From Methanospirillum hungatei (GTDB taxonomy: Archaea; Halobacteriota; Methanomicrobia; Methanomicrobiales; Methanospirillaceae), in the NCBI RefSeq assembly GCF_019263745.1, contig NZ_CP077107.1, forward strand, positions 930,001-994,000: DNA of 64,000 bases. The letters run 5' to 3'. Positions 35,905 to 43,337 of this stretch are shown here, in pieces; position 1 is the stretch's first letter; each line of letters starts with the position of its first letter. The translations under genes were made by a program, and so were the position numbers. Below the pieces are notes generated by a model. That model was given only the letters and a program-made list of their open reading frames with translations. It ran no database searches and was not told the DNA's origin.

Positions 35905-36673
35905 ATGACTATTGCTGAAGAATTATTTCGTCCAGCCCTTCATCTCACGACTCCTTGGATAATCTCATCTTTAAAATTTAATGAAGCAGAATGAAGACTA
36001 GATATTTGGGTTGATTTTTCTGAAAGTTCAAAGTTTGCATGCCCTTAATGTAATACTTTAGATTATCCTATTCATGTTACAAAAACGCGGACCTGGCGCC
36101 ATTTAGATTTTTTCGAACACCAAACATATCTTCATGGTAGGATCCCTTGGATAATTTGTTCAAAATGCGGTGTTAGAGAAGTAAATGTTCCTTGGGTGAG
36201 AGAAAAAAGTGGATTCACACTTTTTATATAGGCGATATTGGTTCTATTAGCACAAACAATGCAAATATCTCAAATCGCAAAAAACTTGGATTTCGTGATA
36301 AGCGAGTTTGGACAGTTATTACCCACTATGTAGAAGAGGAAATGGAAAAACTGATTTTTGTAACAATACTTCTGTTGGAGTTGATGAAACTTCACGAAGA
36401 AAAGGGCATGAAAATATCTCAGTTTTTGCGGATCTATATTCTGGGCGATTCATTCCCGGATTTATCCTGGGTAAAGGTAGTAAAAACACTTAAAAGCCAC
36501 TGGGATGGGATTATTACGAATTTTTCTAAACAGCATAAAATGGTCTATAAGAGGGTCTTTATAGTTTGATTCAAGCCTTGAAAAGAAATGCAAGAGGATA
36601 CCGTAATGATGAGAATTTTATGACGATGATCTACTTGAGACATGGCCAACTTAAATTTGACATACCCACTTGA
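35905..36673 (+). pseudogene. ISL3-family transposase relic
   Basis: Starting at ATG 35905, the sequence has the ISL3 zinc-finger and helix-turn-helix start: RTWRHLDFFEHQTYLHGRI, CSKCGVREVNVPWVREKSG. In-frame stops occur at 35992 (TGA), 36046 (TAA) and in LFI*AIL. Frameshifts lead to RVWTVITHYVEEEMEK, then VGVDETSRRKGHENISVF, and finally ALKRNARGYRNDENFMTMIY ending DIPT at 36673. The total is about 770 bp against about 1.2 kb for a full gene, so internal sequence is also deleted. No terminal inverted repeats were recognised. Confidence 0.85.
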
Positions 36674-36689
36674 AACGACAAAGAGCCGA

Positions 36690-36790
36690 AGAAGTCATGT
36701 ATGCCTAGGAAACAACTTCTATCTATCAGATATTATACAAGTTATCAATAATATTTAGAAAGGAAAAAAAACATCAGCACCCATATAGAG
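36690..36790 (+). pseudogene. HepT/MNT gene fragment
   Basis: About 100 bases resemble the MntA-HepT junction at 42462-42540 (shared GTATGCCTAGG, AACAACT, CTATCTATC.GATATTAT, AATAATATT) and then jump to a match of the later part of hepT (AAAACATCAGCACCCATATA against 42628-42647). It is an internally deleted relic without coding capacity, directly behind the ISL3 relic. Confidence 0.65.
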
Positions 36791-36858
36791 TCATATATCA
36801 CTTGTAATCCACATGGGTAAGTAGATATCTATTATAACTAATAATCCTAAAGTAATGT

Positions 36859-39198
36859 ATGACCGATAAAAAACGAATATCGTCTACACATGGAGTAAGT
36901 TATAAAAATATTATTCGAATTCTTTTATTGCTTGTAATTCTTTCTTTTTGGTTTATTTCACCTTGTTCTGCTGGTTCGATCTCTGGTGTTTTTGAGGATT
37001 CAGAGATTATTAAAACACTCAAGAATGATTGTGGGTTTGGATTTTCTGTTTACAAAGAAGATTTAATGACTGAAGTGTTACATTCAGATCCAGATCTCCG
37101 GAACCAGTTAGTGAGTTTAAACAAAGAAATTAAAGATTATCATTCAGTCGTTAATACAGAGCTTCCCAAATTTGATACCTCTCTTATGGACAGCACTGAT
37201 GATGTCGGTTCTGTCAAGAAGGTTTCTGAATGGATATGCAACGGGCAGGATTTTTTTGCAAAGTTCCTGCCCCCAACTCCATTAAAAGCGGCATGTTATG
37301 TTCAGGAATTGATTGATCGGAGCGAACAAGTCCGTGATACGTTAATTATCCCTTCCTATGCTGAAGAACTGTACAACCTCTATGTTTCCGAAAGAAAAGG
37401 TGGAAATGAGCCGGTTAATGCTCTGGATTATTCAATCGGTCAAGTAAGAGGAGGATACAATATTTTCACCTCGCAAGATGCATATAAAGGATTAACGAAT
37501 GAGGAAGTGGCAAAAAAAGTCAGAGATAAATTTGAAAACCGGTATCAGTACGAATTAATGGTTTCATTAAAGAAAGATCTTACGAATAATAAAGATGAAT
37601 ACATAAAACAGATTCGGAATAAATATCGGGATCCTCTCAATAAATTCACCGTAATATATAACGAGCGATATTTCTCATGCCAACAGAATTTTGATTCACT
37701 CAATTCTGATATTTCTCAATTAGAGAATGATATAAACACATATAACCTGGAATTAGAAGGAATATGTGAAGAATATCAGAATGAACTTGAAAGTGAACTG
37801 ACATCACTCGAATCTGATTTGAATACTATTATTTCCGAAAGTGAATTAATGGTTTGTGATGTTTCGAATACAGAATCACAAAATCAGGATGGATTTACAT
37901 CGCTTCGTGTAAAACTCCAGGAGGTAAAAGACCATCTGGTTCAGCTGTCTTCAACATTACCACCTGATGATACCTGTCCGGTACCCTGTAAGGATGGTGA
38001 ATATCGAAATAAGAAGACACAAAAATGTGAAAAATTGTGTTCTGACGGTTCAATCCCTGAATCGGATGGTTCATGTCCGGTCAAAGAATGTAACGGTGGT
38101 TTAGTATATGACAGTACATCTGACTCCTGTGTATGCCCTGATGGAACAACACCTGACGAACGGGGGAAATGTTGCAAAAATTCAGAATTTCTTAATTCAT
38201 TTGGGGAATGTGAGTCCAAATGTGATGAATTTACCCAGAAATGGGATGACACGAAGGAAGAATGTGTAGACAAATTATGTCCGGATGGAAATCCAGTCCC
38301 ACCAGGCGGGTGCCTGCCAACGTGTAATGATGATGAATACTGGGATAGCGAATCTTGCGTAAAAAAATGCCAGACCGGCGGACTTGTATACGATAAAGAA
38401 ACAGACGGGTGTGTACCGCCTCAGTGTGGTTCAAAAAAGTACTGGAACACGAATACTGAAAGATGTGAATGCACAAGCGAGTATACCGAAGATAGTTCAG
38501 GAAATTGTATTGCTGATCCCCCTGTTGAAAATAACCCAGACTTAATATCAGAATTTATTACCGAAATTGATCAGCTTCAAACAACAAAAGATACCACAAA
38601 AGTAGAATCTACTCCAACGAGCACGATGATCAATGGATTAACTTCTATTGAAATCTTCGGGATCCTTCTTACGTATAACGATAGTGATGGATTATACCAC
38701 GGAAGTAAAGATGGGCATAATGTTGAGTTTGATCCAACATCATTCATAATTGAAGACGTAACTGCCGGGGGAGAGATGGATGTTTCAAAAAGTGACATAT
38801 TATATCCAGAAACTGGAGATACTTCAGAAAACAATTATGAACCATCAGAAAATACTAACAGAGATGATGTAGATGAACCGGTGTATCAGGAACCAGAAGA
38901 AGAGTATGAAAATGAGGACCCCACTAATTCTGAACCTGAAGTAGAACCTCAAGAACCGGATAATTCTAATGTAGAAGAGGAGACTCCCTCAACAGTAGAA
39001 GGCCCAACATGTGATCATCCATATTACTGCGATGAATCACTCTGGCCTGATATTAGCTCATCGGAGAGTTATGTATGGACCGTCATCAATGGACAAACCG
39101 GAATCGCAATATGGAATTCACAAACCGAAACTTCGAGATACTATGTATGGGTTCCAGGAGGATGGGTTCAGACGACTCGAGAAGGAGATGCAGTTTAA
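36859..39198 (+). CDS. Large exported Cys-rich protein of unknown function
   Basis: The 779 residues start with a membrane-targeting segment (IIRILLLLVILSFWFISPC, cleavage likely near CSAGS). Residues of about 40-370 are helical and charged, with coiled-coil stretches (QLENDINTYNLELEG, ELESELTSLESDLNT). Residues of about 372-550 hold repeated Cys modules of the form C-x-DG-x-P-x-x-x-G-x-C (CPDGTTPDERGKCC, CSDGSIPESDGSC, CTSEYTEDSSGNC), resembling trypsin-inhibitor-like or EGF-like surface domains. An acidic Pro/Glu linker (YQEPEEEYENEDP) precedes a small C-terminal domain (YVWTVINGQTGIAIWNSQ). No membrane anchor is visible at the end. It may be a cell-surface or sheath-associated protein. Function is unknown. 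Confidence 0.7.
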   Translation: MTDKKRISSTHGVSYKNIIRILLLLVILSFWFISPCSAGSISGVFEDSEIIKTLKNDCGFGFSVYKEDLMTEVLHSDPDLRNQLVSLNKEIKDYHSVVNTELPKFDTSLMDSTDDVGSVKKVSEWICNGQDFFAKFLPPTPLKAACYVQELIDRSEQVRDTLIIPSYAEELYNLYVSERKGGNEPVNALDYSIGQVRGGYNIFTSQDAYKGLTNEEVAKKVRDKFENRYQYELMVSLKKDLTNNKDEYIKQIRNKYRDPLNKFTVIYNERYFSCQQNFDSLNSDISQLENDINTYNLELEGICEEYQNELESELTSLESDLNTIISESELMVCDVSNTESQNQDGFTSLRVKLQEVKDHLVQLSSTLPPDDTCPVPCKDGEYRNKKTQKCEKLCSDGSIPESDGSCPVKECNGGLVYDSTSDSCVCPDGTTPDERGKCCKNSEFLNSFGECESKCDEFTQKWDDTKEECVDKLCPDGNPVPPGGCLPTCNDDEYWDSESCVKKCQTGGLVYDKETDGCVPPQCGSKKYWNTNTERCECTSEYTEDSSGNCIADPPVENNPDLISEFITEIDQLQTTKDTTKVESTPTSTMINGLTSIEIFGILLTYNDSDGLYHGSKDGHNVEFDPTSFIIEDVTAGGEMDVSKSDILYPETGDTSENNYEPSENTNRDDVDEPVYQEPEEEYENEDPTNSEPEVEPQEPDNSNVEEETPSTVEGPTCDHPYYCDESLWPDISSSESYVWTVINGQTGIAIWNSQTETSRYYVWVPGGWVQTTREGDAV

Positions 39199-39230
39199 CA
39201 GGGGAGTCAGTGAGACTCCTTAGTTTTAAA

Positions 39231-39390
39231 TTTTCTCCAAGCACCAAAAACCTTGTGTACAAGATAGGTATCCGGATTACATTCCGTCGCAATCACTCAT
39301 TACTCTCCAAAAAAGAATCCAGGTCAAAAAACGGATCAGTACAAATCGTTTCAGAGATCTGGTCCGGACCAACCTGCATCACCTGAGTTT
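39231..39390. repeat. Duplicated 160-bp junction fragment (copy of 39949-40108)
   Basis: Matches 39949-40108 with only about four mismatches at a fixed offset of 718 bases. On the minus strand it encodes the last residues of the ATPase (GPDQISETICTDPFFDLDSF ending SNE) and the first about 20 residues of its partner. It cannot be functional alone. It fills most of the 39199-39552 gap. Confidence 0.85.
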
Positions 39391-39458
39391 TTTTCAGCGT
39401 TCGGCTCATTGCAGAAGCATACCAATAAAAAAAATTTCGTTTGGTTAAACCACTAAAA

Positions 39459-39500
39459 ACAAAGCAGCCTTCTTCCTGGGCCAGTCCCGGATCATTCCCC
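39459..39500 (-). repeat. Fragment copied from the end of the 43025-43333 gene
   Basis: Forty-two bases match 43045-43086 with about two mismatches and on the minus strand read GMIRDWPRKKAALF, against GMIRDWPKKKAALF in the intact gene. It lies next to the 39231-39390 duplicate, so this short gap joins pieces from two different loci. Confidence 0.7.
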
Positions 39501-39552
39501 AAACCACCATACATTATTTTTACCCGTATATGGAATTGAACATTTGACCTGT

Positions 39553-40014
39553 TTAAATATTATCGGTTATCCATTTTTTCAACGTTCTCATTTCATGGTC
39601 CTTTTGGACCAGAGAATGAATGAATTTTTGAAATCCGTTTTTTTCTTCATAATGAGGTATTGAATGAAGGCTATTCGGATCCCGGGGAAGGCCAAACTCA
39701 CTCGGATCCATCTTATTGGCTTTTGCCCGCTTATAAAACCAATCCTCAAGTCTTGGAGAGATTTGAATGATATATGAACCATTTTTCATCTCCATTAATG
39801 TCAAATCGCCACATCCTTCAATAATATTTACTGAAGATAAAATACCTGGTTGATTACTATCGGGATCTTCATCGATCATACCAATGGTTCCGGGATTATT
39901 CACAACGAAATTAATGACTTTCCCTTTATTTCCCTGATGATTGCATTTTTTTCTCCAAGCACCAAAAACCTTGTGTACAAGATAGGTATCCGGATTACAT
40001 TCCGTCGCAATCAC
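39553..40014 (-). CDS. Partner protein of the adjacent ATPase (Toprim-like motif)
   Basis: This 153-residue protein is translated from a GTG (40014) that overlaps the ATPase stop (GTGA), so it is coupled to it. It starts IATECNPDTYLVHKVFGAW and has IGMIDEDPDS in the middle. A conserved Glu followed by a DxD motif is the layout of Toprim-type nuclease domains (inference; no clear family match was recognised). The C-terminal half is basic and helical. ATPases of this type are often paired with a nuclease in defence modules such as OLD/Gabija or Septu, but this pair is not a clear match to any of them. Confidence 0.55.
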   Translation of the reverse strand: MIATECNPDTYLVHKVFGAWRKKCNHQGNKGKVINFVVNNPGTIGMIDEDPDSNQPGILSSVNIIEGCGDLTLMEMKNGSYIIQISPRLEDWFYKRAKANKMDPSEFGLPRDPNSLHSIPHYEEKNGFQKFIHSLVQKDHEMRTLKKWITDNI

Positions 40015-41132
40015 TCATTACTCTCCAAAAAAGAATCCAGGTCAAAAAACGGATCAGTACAAATCATTTCAGAGATCTGGTCCGGACCAAGCTGTATCAC
40101 CTGGGTTTCTCCATCTTTTCGTATAACAATATTGACTGCAATATCTTCCTTTCTGACTTTCTCAATCAATGTGGAAAGGAGATATTGGTTATGAGTAACA
40201 ATGAAAAACTGATTACTCGAATCAAGCCAGATTTGCTCGGCAAGGAATTTTGTATAATAGGGAAATGTATGAGATTCAGGCTCTTCAAAAATAAGTGTTG
40301 CATTCTTTTGAGAAGCTATTGCTACCGTGTAAAAAGCAACATGTCGTAAGGTATCTGAAGAAATTCGGTATGGATAGGTATAGACGATATTGTCCTCTTC
40401 CTGCTGGAATTCAAACTTATTTTCTCCAGGTTTGAGAACAAATTTAAATTCATTGGATGAAAAGAGTTCCTTCATAATTTCCAAACATTTTTTATCGTAC
40501 ATGACAACGGAAAAGAGGTTTTGTCCAAATGGTGACTTGAGCGGAGCATTTGAAGAATCCGGGAATTCATACAGATCAACAAATTTGTAAAAAAAGATTG
40601 AATTTAACCCTGGAACACTGTTTATTTCATTTTTAATATTCCCGGATGAACTCATTATTGATACTTCTCTTCCGTCACATGATTTCTCGATCTCATCTTC
40701 ATCCTTGCCTTCACAATGAATTACCTTGCATTCATCGCCATTCATGGTGATAATAACATTCTGAATGTGGGAATTGGTAATTGAGTTAGAAGACTCACGA
40801 ATAGAGATTGAAACAGGATTATCAATCTGATATTTAAAAAAGAGATTTTGCATCTTCTCAAACCTGACATATGAGAATATTCCCGGTATTTGATGAACTC
40901 CATATGATTTTTGTTTTTCCGGAGGATATGAGGGAAAACCTGAACAATCGTTTAATAAGTGTGATTTATTTTTTTTATAGTCACTCTGACCGCACCAGCT
41001 TAATATCCCCAAAGCCTCCAAAATATTTGATTTACCAGTATTTGGTTCTCCAAGAAATATGTTTACCTTCCTGCATTTGAGACCCAGTTTTTTAATTGAT
41101 TTAAAATTCTCTATTGACAAATTAGATATCAT
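40011..41132 (-). CDS. SMC/ABC-like ATPase (AAA_15/AAA_21), possible defence ATPase
   Basis: The 373-residue protein starts ISNLSIENFKSIKKLGLKCR, followed by Walker A FLGEPNTGKSNILEAL. The C-terminal half has the helix RISSDTLRHVAFYTVAIAS, Walker B LIFEEPESHTFPYY and FFIVTHNQYLLSTLIEK (switch His). This is the head-only ABC ATPase architecture of OLD and RloA-type proteins, with a short insert in place of a long coiled coil. No nuclease domain is fused to it; the next gene (39553-40014) may supply it. The last 50 bp are duplicated at 39231-39390. Confidence 0.8.
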   Translation of the reverse strand: MISNLSIENFKSIKKLGLKCRKVNIFLGEPNTGKSNILEALGILSWCGQSDYKKNKSHLLNDCSGFPSYPPEKQKSYGVHQIPGIFSYVRFEKMQNLFFKYQIDNPVSISIRESSNSITNSHIQNVIITMNGDECKVIHCEGKDEDEIEKSCDGREVSIMSSSGNIKNEINSVPGLNSIFFYKFVDLYEFPDSSNAPLKSPFGQNLFSVVMYDKKCLEIMKELFSSNEFKFVLKPGENKFEFQQEEDNIVYTYPYRISSDTLRHVAFYTVAIASQKNATLIFEEPESHTFPYYTKFLAEQIWLDSSNQFFIVTHNQYLLSTLIEKVRKEDIAVNIVIRKDGETQVIQLGPDQISEMICTDPFFDLDSFLESNE

Positions 41133-41396
41133 ATCTCAAGTTTCACCATCTGGACATTGTTAACATATTCTAATAGATAATTCATATAGGGCCTTTCAGG
41201 ATTAATACTTCATTCCATGTATGCCGTCATGCCATACCATAGTATGATAAAAGATAAGAATTTTTCAGGGTTAGACTCATTGCAGTTCCCACTCCACACC
41301 CTCCATAAAAAAGTCAAATAATTTATGAAAACCGTTCATCGCCCAATATATAAAATCTTACATATATATCTCAGAATATAATATTAACTAAGGAGA
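41133..41396. other. Non-coding spacer between divergent genes
   Basis: AT-rich spacer between the ATPase pair and the transposase relic. CATATATATCTC near 41361 could be a TATA box and AAGGAG at 41390-41395 a ribosome site for the transposase. No other feature was found. Confidence 0.4.
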
Positions 41397-41942
41397 ATGT
41401 CATGTCGACACACTTCTGCAAGTAAGCGGACTGCCAAACCGGCCCAGGTAACCCGGACCAAACAATCCTTTGACGATCAATTGCGACGAATCTCTGATGA
41501 AAAGGAGGATAATTCACTCATCATTCCTTTCTCCCTCCTCGTAATTGCTTCATACCTCAACCGCCTTCATTTCAAGGAAATCATCAACGAAAGACTACGC
41601 TGGGATCCTGCCCAATGGAAATACAGCCCCAGGGTTCTGGCTCAAATCATGGTTCTTTCAGTTTTTGTCCCTTCCAGAAAAAAGGTCGCCCTTTCCTGTA
41701 TCCATGAAGCCTTCGTGGGTATCGACCTGACCTATCTCGTTGGCGAGGAGATTGATCCTGAAACTCTCAATGATGATCTTTTTGGTCAGCTTCTTGACCG
41801 GATGTACGAATATGGGTGTTCTACTCTGTATCGCTCGATATCATTGACCGTTCGAACAACGTTTGACCTTCCTCAAAATTATAGTCCCATGAAAAAGGTT
41901 TTAGAATATTATCAGTCATACGGAGGATATTCTAAATCCTGA
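41397..41942 (+). pseudogene. IS1634-type transposase, 3'-truncated (DUF4277 part only)
   Basis: The 181 codons cover the N-terminal DUF4277 region of IS1634-family transposases: LVIASYLNRLHFKEIINERL, YSPRVLAQIMVLSVFVPSRK, DLTYLVGEEIDPETLNDDLF and GQLLDRMYEYG. Full proteins have about 500-600 residues including the DDE core, so most of the gene is missing. The coding sequence stops in a stem-loop (41896-41940) that matches one at 17861-17905. The element is therefore dead and its right end rearranged. Confidence 0.85.
41896..41940. repeat. 45-bp stem-loop, copy 2
   Basis: AGGTTTTAGAATAT at 41896-41909 pairs with 41927-41940 with one mismatch, enclosing a 17-base loop. Arm and loop lengths equal those of copy 1, and the outer bases (AGTCCC before, GATCACT after) also resemble it. 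It lies at the truncated end of the transposase. Confidence 0.6.
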
Positions 41943-42194
41943 TCACTGAAAGAACTTCATTGTATGTACTAACTATCTGGTCTAATCCAGAAAGTCATAT
42001 GTTATATTATATACATATTTATATTTGAAAGAATTATCGATAAAATTTGATTGTGCGTTTTTGTAGAAAAACAGTCCTGAAGGGACGCCAGATTAAAGAA
42101 TGCGATTATATAGGATAAATCCATGTGTAAAAACAAATACATCAATACATGCATATAACCAAATAATAGCACAGTTGATATTTGATTGTAAATT

Positions 42195-42479
42195 ATGGAT
42201 CCTCTCGCCCTTCTTCGCATACACGAACCAGAACTTAAGCAAAGGTTCGGAGTTGAAAAAATCGGAATTTTCGGTTCTTTTGTTCATTGTAATGAACGAG
42301 AGGATAGCGATGTCGATGTCCTGGTAACATTTGAGAAAGGAAAAAAAACATTTGACAATTTCATGGGAATAAAATTTTACCTTGAAGAAATATTTCATCG
42401 AAAGGTGGATCTTGTCACAGTAGATGCTTTAAAACCACTCATCCGTGATCCAATACTAAAAGAAGTCGTGTATGCCTAG
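42195..42479 (+). CDS. mntA: MntA-type nucleotidyltransferase antitoxin
   Basis: The 94-residue protein has the minimal nucleotidyltransferase core: FGVEKIGIFGSFVHCNERED followed by SDVDVLVTFEKG, which together form the GSx10DxD active site. VDLVTVDALKPLIRD is the later strand and helix. MntA proteins attach AMP to a Tyr of the HepT toxin to neutralise it. The stop overlaps the hepT start by 8 bases, the usual antitoxin-first order. Confidence 0.9.
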   Translation: MDPLALLRIHEPELKQRFGVEKIGIFGSFVHCNEREDSDVDVLVTFEKGKKTFDNFMGIKFYLEEIFHRKVDLVTVDALKPLIRDPILKEVVYA

Positions 42480-42816
42480 GGAACAACTACTCTATCTATC
42501 GGATATTATGCAGGCCATTAATAATATTCAGAAATATGTAGGAGATAATTCATTTGAAGATTTTTCAAACGACCAAATGAGAATTGATGCTGTTATCCGT
42601 AATTTTGAAATTATTGGAGAAGCGACAAAAAGCATCAGCACTCATATAAAGGAACAGTTTCCGAAAACAGACTGGAAGTCAATAGCGGGATTTCGTGATA
42701 TTCTTATTCATGGGTATTTTGGAATTGATACAGAAATACTATGGGATGTAATCGAAAACAAGCTTCCGGAATTAAAGGAAGAAATTAACCAGATCATTAA
42801 CTCAAAAAATTATTAG
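42472..42816 (+). CDS. hepT: HepT-like ribonuclease toxin (DUF86)
   Basis: The 114-residue all-helical protein has the HepT RNase motif Rx4HxY in FRDILIHGYFGID near residue 85-95, the Tyr of which is the AMP target. NFEIIGEATKSISTHIKEQF is the conserved central helix. It probably cuts RNA when released by MntA. A decayed fragment of a similar pair lies at 36690-36790. Confidence 0.9.
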   Translation: MPREQLLYLSDIMQAINNIQKYVGDNSFEDFSNDQMRIDAVIRNFEIIGEATKSISTHIKEQFPKTDWKSIAGFRDILIHGYFGIDTEILWDVIENKLPELKEEINQIINSKNY

Positions 42817-43024
42817 GAGATGATCTACCAGAAAATCTCCTTAATAAAGGGCGAAAGAACGCTGGTTTAAAGGATAAAATCGCTCATTCAAATTTTAATA
42901 TTAAACCATCAATTCTCTGGAATATTTCATTCAAAAGCTTTTTCAGAGAGTTTTAATGAAGGTACCTTGTTTTAAATCGTAAATATAATTGTTAATTTTG
43001 GCCTGACTTTTTTCACCAAATTTT

Positions 43025-43333
43025 TTATCTCTCCTCCCGGATAAACAAAGCAGCCTTCTTCTTCGGCCAGTCCCGGATCATTCCCCTGACCTGTTTTACC
43101 AAAACCGTATACTTTCCCGAGATAACAATCCGGTTACCAGACTCCGAAAGTTCCAGGTCCGGAAGAAAAAGACCATTGAGAACCAGGACAAAATCACCGG
43201 TCGGAATAGTCCGAATCACCCCATGACCATCCAGGATAACCTCGATCTCTCCGGTTTCACCCGGACGAAGCCGTCCGACCTTCTCATACCTGACAGAAGG
43301 TCTCGGACGTTCTGACACAATTACGAATTTCAT
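43025..43333 (-). CDS. Small element-encoded protein of unknown function
   Basis: A frame is open to 43450, but ATG 43333, 4 bases after the primase stop, gives a 102-residue product (MKFVIVSERPRPSVRYEKVG). Its predicted beta-rich body includes GEIEVILDGHGVIRTIPTGD and KYTVLVKQVRGMIRDWPKK. It may be an OB-fold or PIN-like accessory factor, but no family was recognised. It is the last gene of the primase operon. A copy of its 3' end is scattered at 39459-39500. Confidence 0.55.
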   Translation of the reverse strand: MKFVIVSERPRPSVRYEKVGRLRPGETGEIEVILDGHGVIRTIPTGDFVLVLNGLFLPDLELSESGNRIVISGKYTVLVKQVRGMIRDWPKKKAALFIREER

Positions 43334-43337
43334 CAGA

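Noticed and set aside
42093-42398. 101-codon minus-strand frame opposite mntA
   Set aside because: Shadow of the conserved nucleotidyltransferase gene on the other strand.
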